Shown here in pieces: positions 22,980-33,751 of a stretch of DNA of 64,000 bases. A program made the translations under genes and the position numbers. A model generated the notes under the pieces. That model made no database searches, was not told the DNA's origin, and saw only the letters and a list, made by a program, of their open reading frames with translations. The stretch is from NCBI GenBank assembly GCA_018806915.1, contig JAGKQI010000049.1, positions 1-64,000 of the forward strand. Reading direction: 5' to 3'. The DNA comes from Phytophthora colocasiae (lineage: Eukaryota > Oomycota > Peronosporomycetes > Peronosporales > Peronosporaceae). The first letter of the stretch is position 1, and each line of letters opens with the position of its first letter.

Positions 22980-24560
22980 GGATGGAGTGAGACAAGTGCA
23001 TTGAGTGCGACATCAAGCGATTTGTAGGGTGACACCTCCTCCAATAAAAAAATCCTGAAAGATAGAATTAAGAAAAACTTGTGCATTTTGAAAAACCTAT
23101 TATGCGCTAACGATAGTATTCTCAACAGCTTCCAGTTGAAAAGTGCTGAAGACATCCTGTTCGTTACGGGGCCAATAGGTATCAGATGAGCTTTTCTAAA
23201 TCCGCTAATGATGGTAGCAGGCGTAATTTCAGCCCAAGCTCGCTACCATCAGCGACAGCATTGCACGGCGGTCGCTTGCTGTCTTTGGAAACGGATGATC
23301 GACATGATACTCAATATACAGCCTCCTACACGCAGACGTACATCAGAAAACCTAGCATTTTGCAGAGAAAGTATACTGTATTGTACTCGATAGCCGCCTT
23401 GAATGAGTGCATCACACTGACATCCATAGGCTGACTCAGCCCCGTAATTCCCGGAGGAAAGTACTCGACTTGTGTGTGGCAATGATCTTGCAGCTCATTC
23501 CTCACGCTAGCCATTTTGTGGACCTTAAGACTATCTAGAAGCAGCAATCTGCAGCCATCTAGATGTGGAACCCACACCTTATTCACAAATTAAAAATTAG
23601 TAATAATAAAAATTAGATCGACAACCAAAACTTATTACCTCGTTAATCCATTTTTGCATTGTGTCGTGATCGGTCCATGCCTTCCGCTGGACTGTGTGAG
23701 CACAAGATGGATCGCCGAATGTTGCTGCTTCCAACCTCCTTTGAGACGGGCCTCCAGGAACGCCGGTAAATACGATAAACGGCGGGAGCTTTTCTCCCGT
23801 TGCAGACGCACACAAAACACCGTGCAGCGAGAGCCATTGATCGCTGTTCCCTGGACAACGTCAATATTTTTTGTACCTACATAATCCACTGTTAAGCGGC
23901 CAGGACTATCGATACACACGCCGGTCTGGTCCATATTGAACAGGCTGGAGTACTTCTCCGTGTATGAAGACAGTTTTGAGAGGACACCTTCCAATTCCAC
24001 AGTTGTGTTTACAGCACTTGCAAATGCATCTGCAACTTCCTAATACAATATTAGTTAAAATAAAATAGATAAAAATTTTAAATACGTACTTGCAGGTCTT
24101 CCCGTCGTTTTGTGCCACGGTGCGTAATACGTCGGACAGTGAGACGGTTGCGCTTTAAAAGCGAGTCACCCACGCCTTAGTGCTCCAAAGCGGCGGGATA
24201 GAGCAAACGCTGGGTCAAACTTAGCAATTATAAGCATGATGCATTTTACAGTGACGCAGCGACTTTTTCGCGTCGCATTGAATTGATCCAGTCGATTAAT
24301 CTACAATAGAAAATAGATTAAGTTTTAATTTCAATGCGTTAATAACGTTCACAACTTACCGCGATTCCAGCTCTGGAAATCTAACATACTTCTTCTGCTG
24401 GGTTTGTACAGTGGTGTAGCATTTGTTAGGTGCTTTAGCCTTTGCGGTTGCTAACGTTTTTTCTGAGCTTTCCAGCGATACACAGTTGACCTATGTACTT
24501 TGAAGTCTTTAGCAACGGCAACAGCTGATTGGGCTTCAGCCGCGCAAGCTCCCTACAGTC
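22980..24560 (-). pseudogene. Pogo-type (Tc1/mariner superfamily) DDE transposase
   Basis: The protein would excise and integrate the element at TA sites. Near 24360-24400 the minus strand has KKYVRFPELESR, the CENP-B-like HTH region seen in pogo transposases. At 23880-23945 is NMDQTGVCIDSPGR, carrying the first catalytic Asp. TGEKLPPFIVFTG lies near 23765-23805 after a frame change. After an intron (donor gtaataag near 23640, acceptor gaataag near 23583) comes RLLLLDSLKVHK with the second Asp, in a D-S rather than the usual D-N setting. PPGITGLSQPMDVSVMHSFKA (about 23390-23450) carries the third acidic residue. The C-terminal frame at 23155-22880 reads through the terminal repeat. At least one frame break, near 23815, makes it doubtful that it is active. 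Confidence 0.75.
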
Positions 24561-25303
24561 ACCACGTTCAGTTAGATACATAAGTAAAAGCATAGCGTTC
24601 CTAATAACTTACATGGAACTTCTTTCTGTTGCTGTTTTTTGGTTTCCTGCATTGCGGAAAATTGCGCTCTGCCAGGATGGAAGTCGTGGCTGGCAATAGC
24701 CCGCACCAGCAATATAACCTCATAAGGTTTATTTATGTTTTGCTGTTTGCAGACCACTAATCGACGAGTTCCCAACCTCGGTCCCAAATGACATCAGCCA
24801 ATCGGCGTGGCATTCCCAATACACTTGAAATAACTATGCTGATATTATCGGCTCCAAAATGCAAAAACCTTGCGAGGTTTTTTCCTCGATCCGCCACAGC
24901 GGTTCATTCTCCCCTCCTCCGATATCAGCGCTTTAGCAGAGAGGGAGAGCGACACGAAGAGCTCCAATGGACCACAGCATTGGCCTGCAGACCCCAGCGG
25001 ACGTGTCATCACATAAAGCAAGTCACGCTGCCCCTCCTGTGGGAGTTAGCGCTCGCAACTTCTAAAACCTGGCAGGGCTGGCGGAATGCTGCCCGTTTTG
25101 CGTGCTGGCAGCGTCCCTAGATGCTTTTGACTGGGGTTTTTGCTGATATAGGGTGCGTGAGTGGTTGTGCTGTGTGGTAGACTATTTATTGACCTTGTTT
25201 GTGGATCGCTCACCGCGAGGCTGTTGTATGTATGCTGTGTTTGCTGGTCATTTAGATATGTAAGCGTACCATTACAACGTTAAAGTGAATGCATGACCTG
25301 AGC

Positions 25304-27472
25304 CTACAATTCCAAGTCTTTCTGCTTCCATATATGCGTGTCAGGTGTGCACAGGTCGATGATACTGTTGCTTGCTCTACGAGTGATGTACGCGGAGCAC
25401 AGCGCATTAAACTCCGGTCGATGCTCAAGTCTCAGCTTCCTCCAGCGTTTTCGCAAAGATCCGGCTGTCTTCGACGTGTTTTTCCCATCGATTTGGCTCA
25501 GCTTCGCATTGGTTTTCTGGTCCAAGTCTTCGCCAGCGTCCAGAGGGTCTGCTTCCACATTCGGTAAGATACGCCGTTGCGTCTCTACAGGCGATGCAGG
25601 TATGTTCACGTCGCGACCTCCGGCGATTATCATTATGTTAATGCATGCCTTCAGATCGGCGCGCACAAATTGTTGTTTCTTCTGCGTCGCAGTATGCCAC
25701 AGCTCCATCGTGTACCAGTTGAAGAAGCAACCAGCTAACGTGTGAGCTTCCACAACGACGTCATTCTGCCCTGGGGCAACTGGGGTGCTAACATTAGAAG
25801 AACCGCAAGTGCATGGTGACGGCTGTGGTGCGTTACTTGTCTGCGTTTCATGCATAGCAACAAGCTTATGCAGCGTTTGCTGCATCGTCCCGATGGATAC
25901 CAGCATTTGAGTTATCGCCGCACCAAGAGCCGCTGTGTCACCGCCACTACGATTTCCAAGCTGGGCGTGATTCTCTGTCTCCCACAGCACCCGCAATTGA
26001 CGACCCCATTGGATACAAGACTCTAGTGTCAATCGAGCACCCAGCGTTGAGTTGGTGACATCTAGAGCTTCATGAAAACGGTATAGGTAGTGCGACGTGA
26101 AGCCAGACACGCTCTGCTCTTCCTCCACTGCTGCTGCGACTTCCTCGAGATGTATGAGCAGCGCTGCCATTGCAGCATCCAAGACAGCACCATCAACGTT
26201 GAGGTTTACGTCAGCGAAGCCAGTCACGTTCTTGATCAGCTGGAGCCCGCAGTGCTAGCAGCCGAGCGTACTCGAGATCAGGCAGTTGCGCCTTCAACGA
26301 CACAATCGACGGCGTGATGCAAGGTAGATGCGGATCCTGGTACCCAGCGAGCACCTTACCAACGCTTTGGTCCTCTCGTGTGGTGGTGCCGACGTAAGCG
26401 AACGCCTTGGTTAGCGAGTCCAACAGCCATGCCCTCTTGTCGAGATCCACTGGATCGCGAGTTTCGGCGAAGCATTCGCGCAGGCAGCAGCACCTCGTCT
26501 CAAGGAGTGACTGCTTAGCCCGGGTGTGAGTTTAGAAGGCAGTGAGGCAGCGGATTTTGAGAGACGCTCCGTGATCAACGCGATGATGTCGTTGATGTAC
26601 TTGGCTACACTTGGTCTTCCTCTTATGCATTTGGCTGCGGGCCTTTGAGTCCTGCTTTTTTCAAGACTCTCCCAATACAGAATCGCTTCTGTCTTGACTG
26701 TACGTCTTTCTCCAGGCAATCTGACGCAGCCGCGTGCGGTACCAATGGAAACACATAACTTGAAGGCTCGGAAGCTCCAACAAAAGCATACCAAGTGCAT
26801 GTAGCATGCACTGCTCCCAATGCACTGCAGCTTTGTAGATCGAAATGCCTTGCACTACCGACGTCTTGATTCTTGATATACGCATGAACAGCTCTCCCGA
26901 CGCAGACATAGAGAGTTGAGTCTTTCTAGCAAAGATGTATCAATGGCACGACCGAAGGTGTGCCACATCAGTATTAGTACCGCAGCATCATGTAGACTCT
27001 TGTAGCCATTTCCAACCCCTAATACTAGTTTCTTGTACAAGCAGACGCAAATCGCCTAGCGTGCAGCCAGGGGCCTCTCCTGTTCGCACACCGGTTAGTA
27101 AATTCCGCTCTTCAATAGCAGCAGCCATTTTATCCCGAATTTTTCCAATTCGCTTGCTGTCTGACATAAACTGCGGATACCAGCTCTGTAGCAGGTTGAC
27201 CACCTGCGACATATAGCCAACAGCGGTTGCCTTGGCGAGGTGGCTACCGCGAGAGCTTTGTTTGGTTTGCAGGAAAATGGAAAAGCAGTTAGCAATGAGT
27301 AAAAGTTTTGGCTAGGTAGAGCATCAGAACCCGAGAGAGACTTCGCTATGCTAGCGATGGAGTTCTCATCCATGTTTCCGAGTGATAGAAACTCTCCAAA
27401 GCATTTCATTGCTGCTGCTTCTTGCCCTGCCGTTCCTTGCGGGACATCGAGCCCTCTCGCACTGCGCTGCAT
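25304..27472 (-). pseudogene. Crypton-type tyrosine recombinase, several frame breaks
   Basis: Tyrosine recombinases cut and rejoin DNA through a phosphotyrosine link. The N-terminal part begins MQRSARGLDVPQG at 27472. The catalytic landmarks are the first Arg in ILMWHTFGRAIDTS (about 26930-26975) and SSHSLRRGAAACANAS (about 26475-26520), which holds the H-x-x-R box. WISTRGHG follows near 26440, and a Tyr candidate lies in KAFAYVGTTTR near 26370-26400. A 307-codon open frame, 26227-25304, is the C-terminal region, with basic clusters (SLRKRWRKLRLEHRP), probably DNA-binding. The frame changes at about 27240, 27030, 26930, 26650, 26430 and 26230. The motif set is that of oomycete and fungal Cryptons, and I found no reverse transcriptase. 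24800-25300, between the two transposition genes, holds nothing I recognise. Confidence 0.75.
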
Positions 27473-27891
27473 CTTTTTGAATGGCGGGGGCGGGGTGAAT
27501 TTGGGAGAGTCGTAGTTATTCTAATAATGCACATTTTGACTTGATATTTGTATGTACCATTATTGGGTAATGCGCAGATTTTCCCAAGATAATTGGGAAC
27601 ACCTTAGGAATTTTTATGGATGGCCTGTGATTGGTCAAAACAAACTTTGGCCAGATTTGATTGGTGAGTTCCGTCTCGAATTCGAAAGGGTTAGGAAAGG
27701 GGTCTTCCTGTGTTTGGAAAATAATTGCTTATCCTACAATAAAATCTGTCTCACTCCATCCGCATTTTACGGTAAAGAAATCAGCGCACATACCGGCCCA
27801 CAGCGAATACGCATTTTTGTAGAATAGAATGAACGTCCATCTCTGGATCCCCTGAATCTTAGGATCTATCCTAGGCTTTGCCTACATGGGG

Positions 27892-27964
27892 TATGGAAAA
27901 CAACTTACACTTGGTGTCTGTGTTATGGCATAACACAGACACCAAGTGTAAGTTGTTTTCCATA
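27892..27964. repeat. Perfect 73-bp palindrome in the S33 promoter
   Basis: Two 36-bp arms, TATGGAAAACAAC...GTGTTATG and their exact reverse complement, are separated by a single G at 27928. The structure sits 140 bp upstream of the S33 start codon. The equivalent place in the right arm (about 56780-56835) has only one arm-like stretch. A local inverted duplication has therefore occurred here, or an assembly artefact has. Confidence 0.95.
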
Positions 27965-28104
27965 ACTTATGGTGTCTCATCGACCGTAGTTGCCATACAT
28001 GTACGGAGCTCGAGCGTTGTAATGGATGAGCTGCTCCGCTCAATCCATTCACATTCCCAAACTCGCCAGCTTCAAGCGACGTCAAGCTAAGAACCTTCTG
28101 CAGG

Positions 28105-29941
28105 ATGCGGTTCTTCTATGCCGTACTTCTGGCAACCATAGCCGTATCACCAATCTCCGCCAAGCCAAGCAAGACATCCATTCAATCCATTCAATGGAAA
28201 CCCTGTCCCCAGTTCACCGTCACGTCTCAAACTCCCGCTAGTAGTGGTAGTGGAAGCTCAAGTGAAGACGCAGAGTGTGCTATCTACAATGCGCCGCTGT
28301 GCTACCCAGGCCTTTGCGAGACCCCAGAAGGAGTCGATTCCGCCATTGAAGTCTTCGTGAAACGCTACCCAGCAACTGTCGGCAACCCAAAGACTACTCG
28401 GAATGTCTGGTTTCTCCAGGAGGACCGGGTATTTCCTCCGTTCCAATGGAGCCGACAGCGGTTGATCTTCAGACGAAGTTGGGGGTTCGTTTAATATGTA
28501 CCTCATGGACCACCGCGGCACTGGGCGTAGTACGAGACTATCCTGGTTCGGCGGCCACAAAACTTAATTCTTCTCTTTGGGGTAGTGATGTCGAGGCACA
28601 AAACGTTGGTAAATGTGCAGAAGAGCTGAATTCCAAGTATGGAGACATGGCCTCGTTTTCAACGACTAGTGCTGCCAAGGATGTGGCCAGTTTCATGGGC
28701 GAACATACCAATGGAGAAGATTTTATTGTGTTCGGCTGGAGCTATGGTACCATGTTGGGAGAACGTTTGATGCACTTGGACCCGCCCGAAGTCACCGGTT
28801 ACGTTCTAGACGGCATTGCTGCGTCGATGGGTGCGCGAACAACTGAGTTCCCGTACTATTCCAACTGGGACACGGACGTTGGCAGAAGTCGCCGATAGAT
28901 TTTTGGCTATGAGCCAAAAAGAGGAGGAGATTGCTGCCCGGTTCAAGAAGAAAGGGCTGGCCGGGACAATTAAACACCTGATCGCTAAGTTTGACAAAGA
29001 CCCAGAGTCGCCTTGTTCAGTGATCACCAATTCGCTATACAACAAACACGGTTACCGGTACTGATACCATCAACGCAACCGGAAGCTGAACCAGCGTCAT
29101 TTGCCCTCCGCCGTACGTTAGGAACGATGTTGTCCGACCTCCGAGATGCGAAAGCTTATTCCACCAGTTGTGTATCGCTTGAATCGTTGTGCGGAGAAAG
29201 ACCTGGACGTTTTGAATCGTGTCGTCCAAGTTTTACAGGAGTCCAAGAACGCTAAAGTCGAGGACGAGACTTACCAGTCGCTGCTACTCTTCAATGTCAT
29301 TATTTTGTCTGAGATGTGGGAAATGCCGTCGCCATCGGTGGCTTCGATCAAAAAGAAGTTTACCGACGTATTGATTTCTGACACGGGTATCTACGCTAAC
29401 ACAGAGCTATACTGCGCCTACTCCAAGGAGAAATCCAAGACCTGCGAGCAATTCCAGACGAGTAACATACGACGCCAATCCCATCATCTACGACCGCGAT
29501 GAATACTGGAACAAAAGCGCAGTTATCCCCACTCAGGCCAGCGTGCTACTGCTCAGTAGCAAACTTGATGGACAAACAACACACAAGTACGCAGAGTTCC
29601 TGCTGGATGCTCTTCAAGGCGACAACAAGGAACTCGTCACGTTCGAACACGCCACCCATGGAACGATCCTGTCGACGCCATTGATTCCCGGCGACCCCGA
29701 GAGTCCTATCTGCGGATTGGAATTGCTGGTTTCGTACATCAAGAATGGTGGAAACCTCAAGAAGATGGATAAATCGTGCGTGAAGAAGATGCCCGCGTTC
29801 AACATGACCATTACGACGGAATACCTAAATGGGTACCTAGTCACTGATGACGCGTACGATGGAGTCTATGACGAGAGTTTGTACCCCGCTGGGAGTTCAT
29901 CTGTGCAGTCAGGAGAGCAGGCGCAGTCGATTAAAGTTTGA
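28105..29941 (+). pseudogene. Secreted S33-type serine hydrolase, frameshifted copy
   Basis: This is a near-identical inverted copy of the intact gene at 54773-56596. It starts with the same signal peptide (MRFFYAVLLATIAV) and ends with the same GEQAQSIKV tail. Against that copy it shows single-base changes that break the frame. One G is lost in the GGPG oxyanion box near 28420 and one G near 28486. A base is gained near 28885 (ggcaGAAG), 29044 (an extra A), 29139 (an extra C) and 29463. The nucleophile box GWSYG is intact near 28735-28750. It also has six extra bases near 28185 (a duplicated ATTCAATCC-like unit). If real, these changes make it a recent pseudogene. If they are homopolymer base-call errors, the gene could be functional. 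Confidence 0.85.
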
Positions 29942-30179
29942 AGCAGTTCCATAGAATAGAACTTTCATCTTCCAATACATGTAGAGCACAAATAGTAGTA
30001 GAAAATAACTAGGACGTTTGTCTGGTTGCAGTGCGTCTCCAAGTTGGCGAAGAAGACATGAACAAATGACCAGTTAATCCCCATTGGGTTGTACATGTAC
30101 GTACTTCGAAGTACTAAGCTCTTCCAGGATTATTTGTGTTTTCCTTCTTACAAGAAAGAGATGAACTGTGCGGTTTTCT

Positions 30180-30601
30180 CGGGGATAAACAAGAGGGAAC
30201 GTATCTACCTATGTTAATGGCGGGTCATTGATGTTCCACTTTGCTATCGATCTCAACAAATCCTCTGAGTGTTGAGGTTTCCACTGGCTGTTTTTTCCGA
30301 CGATATTTTTCAGTTCCTTGACGCACTCCTACATCCTGTCCAACAATCTACGAAAACAAAATAATTAGCGATTGAGTTGGTCTCCAGCTCTCCAACTTGG
30401 CAACAACGTACTCAATAACAGGTCTTCTTGCAGAGCCACCGCTAATTCGGCTCGAAGCCTGTTGTGCAGCACGCACAAGCACCCGGCATACATTCACATG
30501 ATAAGGCTCACGAAGATGTTGAAACATCCAGCGAAACACATTGGTCATAGGCTGCAAGATCCGTTTCCCCCTGTTGTCAGCGATTTCTCTGGATATGGTG
30601 T
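30180..30601 (-). pseudogene. C-terminal part of left-arm ERIL copy (3' of LTR insertion)
   Basis: From 30601 down to 30350 the minus strand stays open, with ISREIADNRGKRILQPMTNV then FRWMFQHLREPYHV. A likely acceptor (gttttcgtag) at about 30352 precedes a last exon. That exon encodes ELKNIVGKNSQWKPQHSE and DLLRSIAKWNINDPPLT before a stop. The same KNSQWKPQHSE end occurs in the right-arm copy at 45975-46032. Upstream coding sequence lies beyond the retroelement, at 37315 and above. An in-frame TAG-type interruption near 30325 suggests decay. Confidence 0.6.
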
Positions 30602-31596
30602 TGTGGACAGGTAGTGCTCCACGCACCTGAAACACAAGCAATGTCAGCAGAATCCCGCGCCACAGTGACAATTGACCTTACCGAGTGACGACGAAGATAG
30701 TTGGAAGTAGATGATCAGTCAATCGGGATCAACGGAGTGCAGGACGGTGACAAGCAGGACTACAGACACAAGACATTGGCGGAGACGTTGAAGTTGCAGG
30801 ACGACGGCTACACGAGAAGATCGCTACAGGAGGGATGACACGGAGCAGTTACGATGGAGATAAGTATACAACCAAGGCGAACGACGCAGATAGAAGGCAG
30901 TGAACGGCGGAGAAAGCTTGCAGAGCGTCGCCGAAGGAAGATCCTGACGGTGGCGACCAGTATAGTTAGTTTAGGTGTAGTCTAGAGGGGGCGACGGTAG
31001 CCAGGGGAGCTCTGGGTGCGCGGTCAGCCGCCACACCTCCCAGTTGCGATTCTGCTCGGTTGAGAAGAGTTAAGCAGCTAAACACGACGCGTGGAGTACT
31101 GCGACCAAGGGGTCGGCTTCACCCAACAGCATTCAGAGGTTTCGTACGTGGCTTCGTTCTGCGACGTACTGGTCGGCGGAGGCGTATCGAGTCATTAGTG
31201 AGGTGAGGCACAGGGTTCTGAGGTGGCAACTCATGAAGGAGTCTGTGTAGAGGGCTGGGATCTCGGTTAGCGACCGAGTGGCTACGGTGCCTACTGATGG
31301 CGTCTTGGCCGTATGAACTGAGTCTGGAACGTGGAAGGTGAAGACGTGTTATGAGAGTCTCAGTTTACGTATATTTACATGTTACATGTTCGGGCAAGCG
31401 TGAGGACAGGCTGTCAACCTACCTGAGGTTGGTAGTTGCTGCTAATGTCCCCTCCCTAAGCTGTCTCTGATGGATTTTCAGCAACCGGTTGGTCCACCTA
31501 GTTTTACTGGTGACAGACGACTTCTAGCTCCTGCTCGTGTGACCCACACGCTCCCTCTAGTTGGATTACAGCGGCGTTTAAGAGAAGTAGCCGACA
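30602..31596 (+). repeat. 5' LTR (995 bp)
   Basis: Begins TGTGGACAGG and ends GTAGCCGACA. Against the 3' LTR I count three substitutions and five single-base indels in about 990 bp, so the insertion is young. Confidence 0.93.
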
Positions 31597-32589
31597 TGGT
31601 GGTCATTACAGTGGCTTTCTGGGCAAGTTTGCAATAAGGTGGACTTTGCGAGCCTAGTCACAGTGGGCAAGGACCATGGCAGGACACTCTGTACTGGGAG
31701 TGGTGCAATACTGGCACTAGGTGTACTGGCTCTATCCTGTAGGCGTACGGAAGTAAGGAAGCACAGACGTTAGGCAATACGGGCCTACTACAGACACAGG
31801 GCAAGAAGGCCATCTACAGAGATTCCGCACAGCATGAGCCACAGATACTGTTACTGAGGGGTTAGTAAGATACAGATACTGAACATGAGACTGGGTTTTG
31901 TATTACAGGAAGTTACGGACACGGATACGGAAGTCACGAACAAGGAAGTTACAGACACGGATACGAAAGACACAGATAAGGAAGGCACGGATACTGAAAG
32001 TGAAAGGAAAGTATGGTCGACGATCGGCTAGTGCTGCCAGAGATGAACGGGCTGAACGGCGAGCCTCGTTTCACGACGCGGTAGCGGAAGCGGCACATGT
32101 AGCAGCGGGCCCAGGATTAGCCCAAGGAGGGGGAAAACAAGTTCCACAGGCGGTCCTGCACAGCATTAGTGGAAGTTCAATGCCGGAAACAGCAAACGTA
32201 CGGGCAACGGCGGGTCATACTCCTCGAGTTAGCGGCGGAAACAGTGGCGTCGCTTCGATGGTCAAACATACCGGGATCGGGAGGAGGACAACAAGCACCA
32301 GTAGCAACCAGTCGTACCGGCACCCGGGATAGCAGACAACCCTGGAGGCAATGGTAACGGCGGTGGTAACGACGACGGAGGGCAAGGTAACGACGGCGGA
32401 GACGACGATGGACTGGGACAAGCAGCACCAGTGCCTATGGGAGACGGCGGAGCAGGAGTGGGTGTTCCCGAAGCACTAGCAGCGGCGGTACCACCAGTGC
32501 CACCAACACCCCTGCACAAGCTCCTCCACAGGTATTTGCAGTTCCACCAGCACCGACGTGGGTTTACCAGGCTCCACCAAGTCGAGAGA

Positions 32590-33536
32590 AGAAGTTGAGA
32601 CTACCAAAGTTCAAGGGACTAGGAGAACCGGAAAGTCACTGTGAAAGCGTGGTTGAAAGCAGTTAAGAATGAGCTTCGGCGTCAGACAGCGATCCTGAGA
32701 ACAGACTGGCGGGAGCATGAGGTCTTCATCAGAGATGGTTGCAAGTCTTGAGGGTGAGGCGCTCATGTGGTACGACACTGTGGAGGACGCGTTTAGCCGG
32801 CGAGAAGACCAGACATTCGGCAATCTAAGTAAGATGATGAGGGACCGGTATATGGTCAAACGTTCTGAACCCGGAGGTGGTTGGCGAGGCTCCGTCAGCG
32901 ACGACAGCAGCGAGGTGAATCCTTGGTCGAGTACGCACAGAAGCTTCTGAGAAATCGCGCCAAGTAACCCGGGTCGACGAAGAATGGTTGGTGGATTCGT
33001 TCCTGTCTGGCATGGGCAACGCGTGGTGTGCAACCTTGGTACGTGGGCATCGCCCAGCGACGCTCAACGAAGCAGTGAACTCCGCCGTGGACCAGGTCGG
33101 CGAATACGGTGAAGGCTACGGGGTGGACTTGGCGACGGCCATACGCGCGCACGACGAGCGAGCAACGACGAGCAACGCTACCCCAGCGATGTCGACTCCC
33201 GAATTACTCAGACCACAGCAGTTCTCAGGCGGTGGAAACTTGGGATCTGTCGTGTCTGGCTACGATGATGTGGGTTTGGCAAGTGGCCTTCCTCCGAGGT
33301 ACGACGTTGAAGGAAGATTAGTGCTCCCAGCTGGAGGTGCTACGCTTCAAGCAGGCAGTCCGTGGAACATGGTGATTCCTGCAGGGTACCGGCTAGTTAC
33401 AGAAGCGACAGCGACGACAGCAACGGGTACAGCAGCTAACACGGCATCGACAAAACAGACGTCGACTCGGCAACAGACTCCTCAGCACCAACGTTCAGAT
33501 GGAAGAGAGCAGCCCGGTAGTAACTCAGAGCAGTGA
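32590..33536 (+). pseudogene. Gag-like capsid protein of the retroelement
   Basis: A retrotransposon Gag domain would form the particle. From about 32593 one frame gives KLRLPKFKGLGEPESH and, after small shifts, SLEGEALMWYDTVEDAF (about 32748-32798). Then come LSKMMRDRYMVK and EEWLVDSFLSGMGNAWCATL (about 32979-33038), followed by VRGHRPATLNEAVNSAVDQV. This order is typical of Gypsy-type Gag, with a W-Y-x-x-L-like core followed by a DxFLxGM segment. The C-terminal part to 33536 is rich in Thr, Ala and Gln. Two or three frame changes occur between 32640 and 32950. A Gly-rich low-complexity stretch at 32340-32480 lies upstream. An earlier open stretch at 31898-32332 starts with charged repeats and is not recognisable. 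Confidence 0.65.
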
Positions 33537-33751
33537 GGGTGGAAACCAGGATGCGAACAGTAACTCGGGAAACGACGGGTGGATGTAGGGGCCCCGGCCC
33601 AACATCACGCACGGCAAGAACGGGGAGCGAGAGGCACGGACGAACCAAGACGAGGGTGGCTGGTATCAGAACAGAAGACGGAAGGCACTGTACAGCAGGA
33701 TTCAATGGTGGCGTCTAGAAAACGGGCAGCTGGAGGACGAGACTCCGACAG

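Larger units (their letters stand above)
22976..27772 (-). mobile_element. TIR transposon with pogo-type transposase and tyrosine recombinase
   Basis: The two ends carry an inverted repeat: GCGGATGGAGTGAGACA at 22978-22994 and its reverse complement at 27747-27763. The outermost bases are CCG and CGG next to a TA on each side (22974-22975 and 27773-27774). The right end has seven extra bases between CCG and the shared repeat. TA flanking is the target-site signature of Tc1/mariner/pogo elements. Inside, a pogo-type transposase and a Crypton-type recombinase are both on the minus strand. Outside, the flanks of this 4.8-kb segment resume homology with the right duplication arm, which supports insertion as one block. 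Nesting of a Crypton inside a pogo element is the simplest alternative to a true two-enzyme element. Confidence 0.65.
27778..30260 (+). repeat. Left inverted-duplication arm, S33 segment
   Basis: This segment is an inverted copy of about 54466-56962. It covers upstream DNA with the shared GATCTATCCTAGGCTTTGCC stretch (27862-27881), the S33 gene, and 3' flank through 'gttgagatcgatagc' (reverse complement, about 30244-30258). Differences inside the gene are few and are mostly single-base indels. The left copy carries an extra 36-bp inverted stretch in its promoter. Confidence 0.85.

Noticed and set aside
24788..25120. 110-codon plus-strand frame between transposase and recombinase
   Set aside because: No motif, opposite strand to both genes and within the mobile block.
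28026..28241. Alternative frame over the S33 start
   Set aside because: It overlaps the signal peptide region in the wrong frame and does not continue into any domain.
31010..31140. GC-rich conserved stretch inside the LTR with a 5S-RNA-like look
   Set aside because: It recurs in both LTRs and fits LTR sequence; I could not form the 5S rRNA internal promoter boxes or fold.
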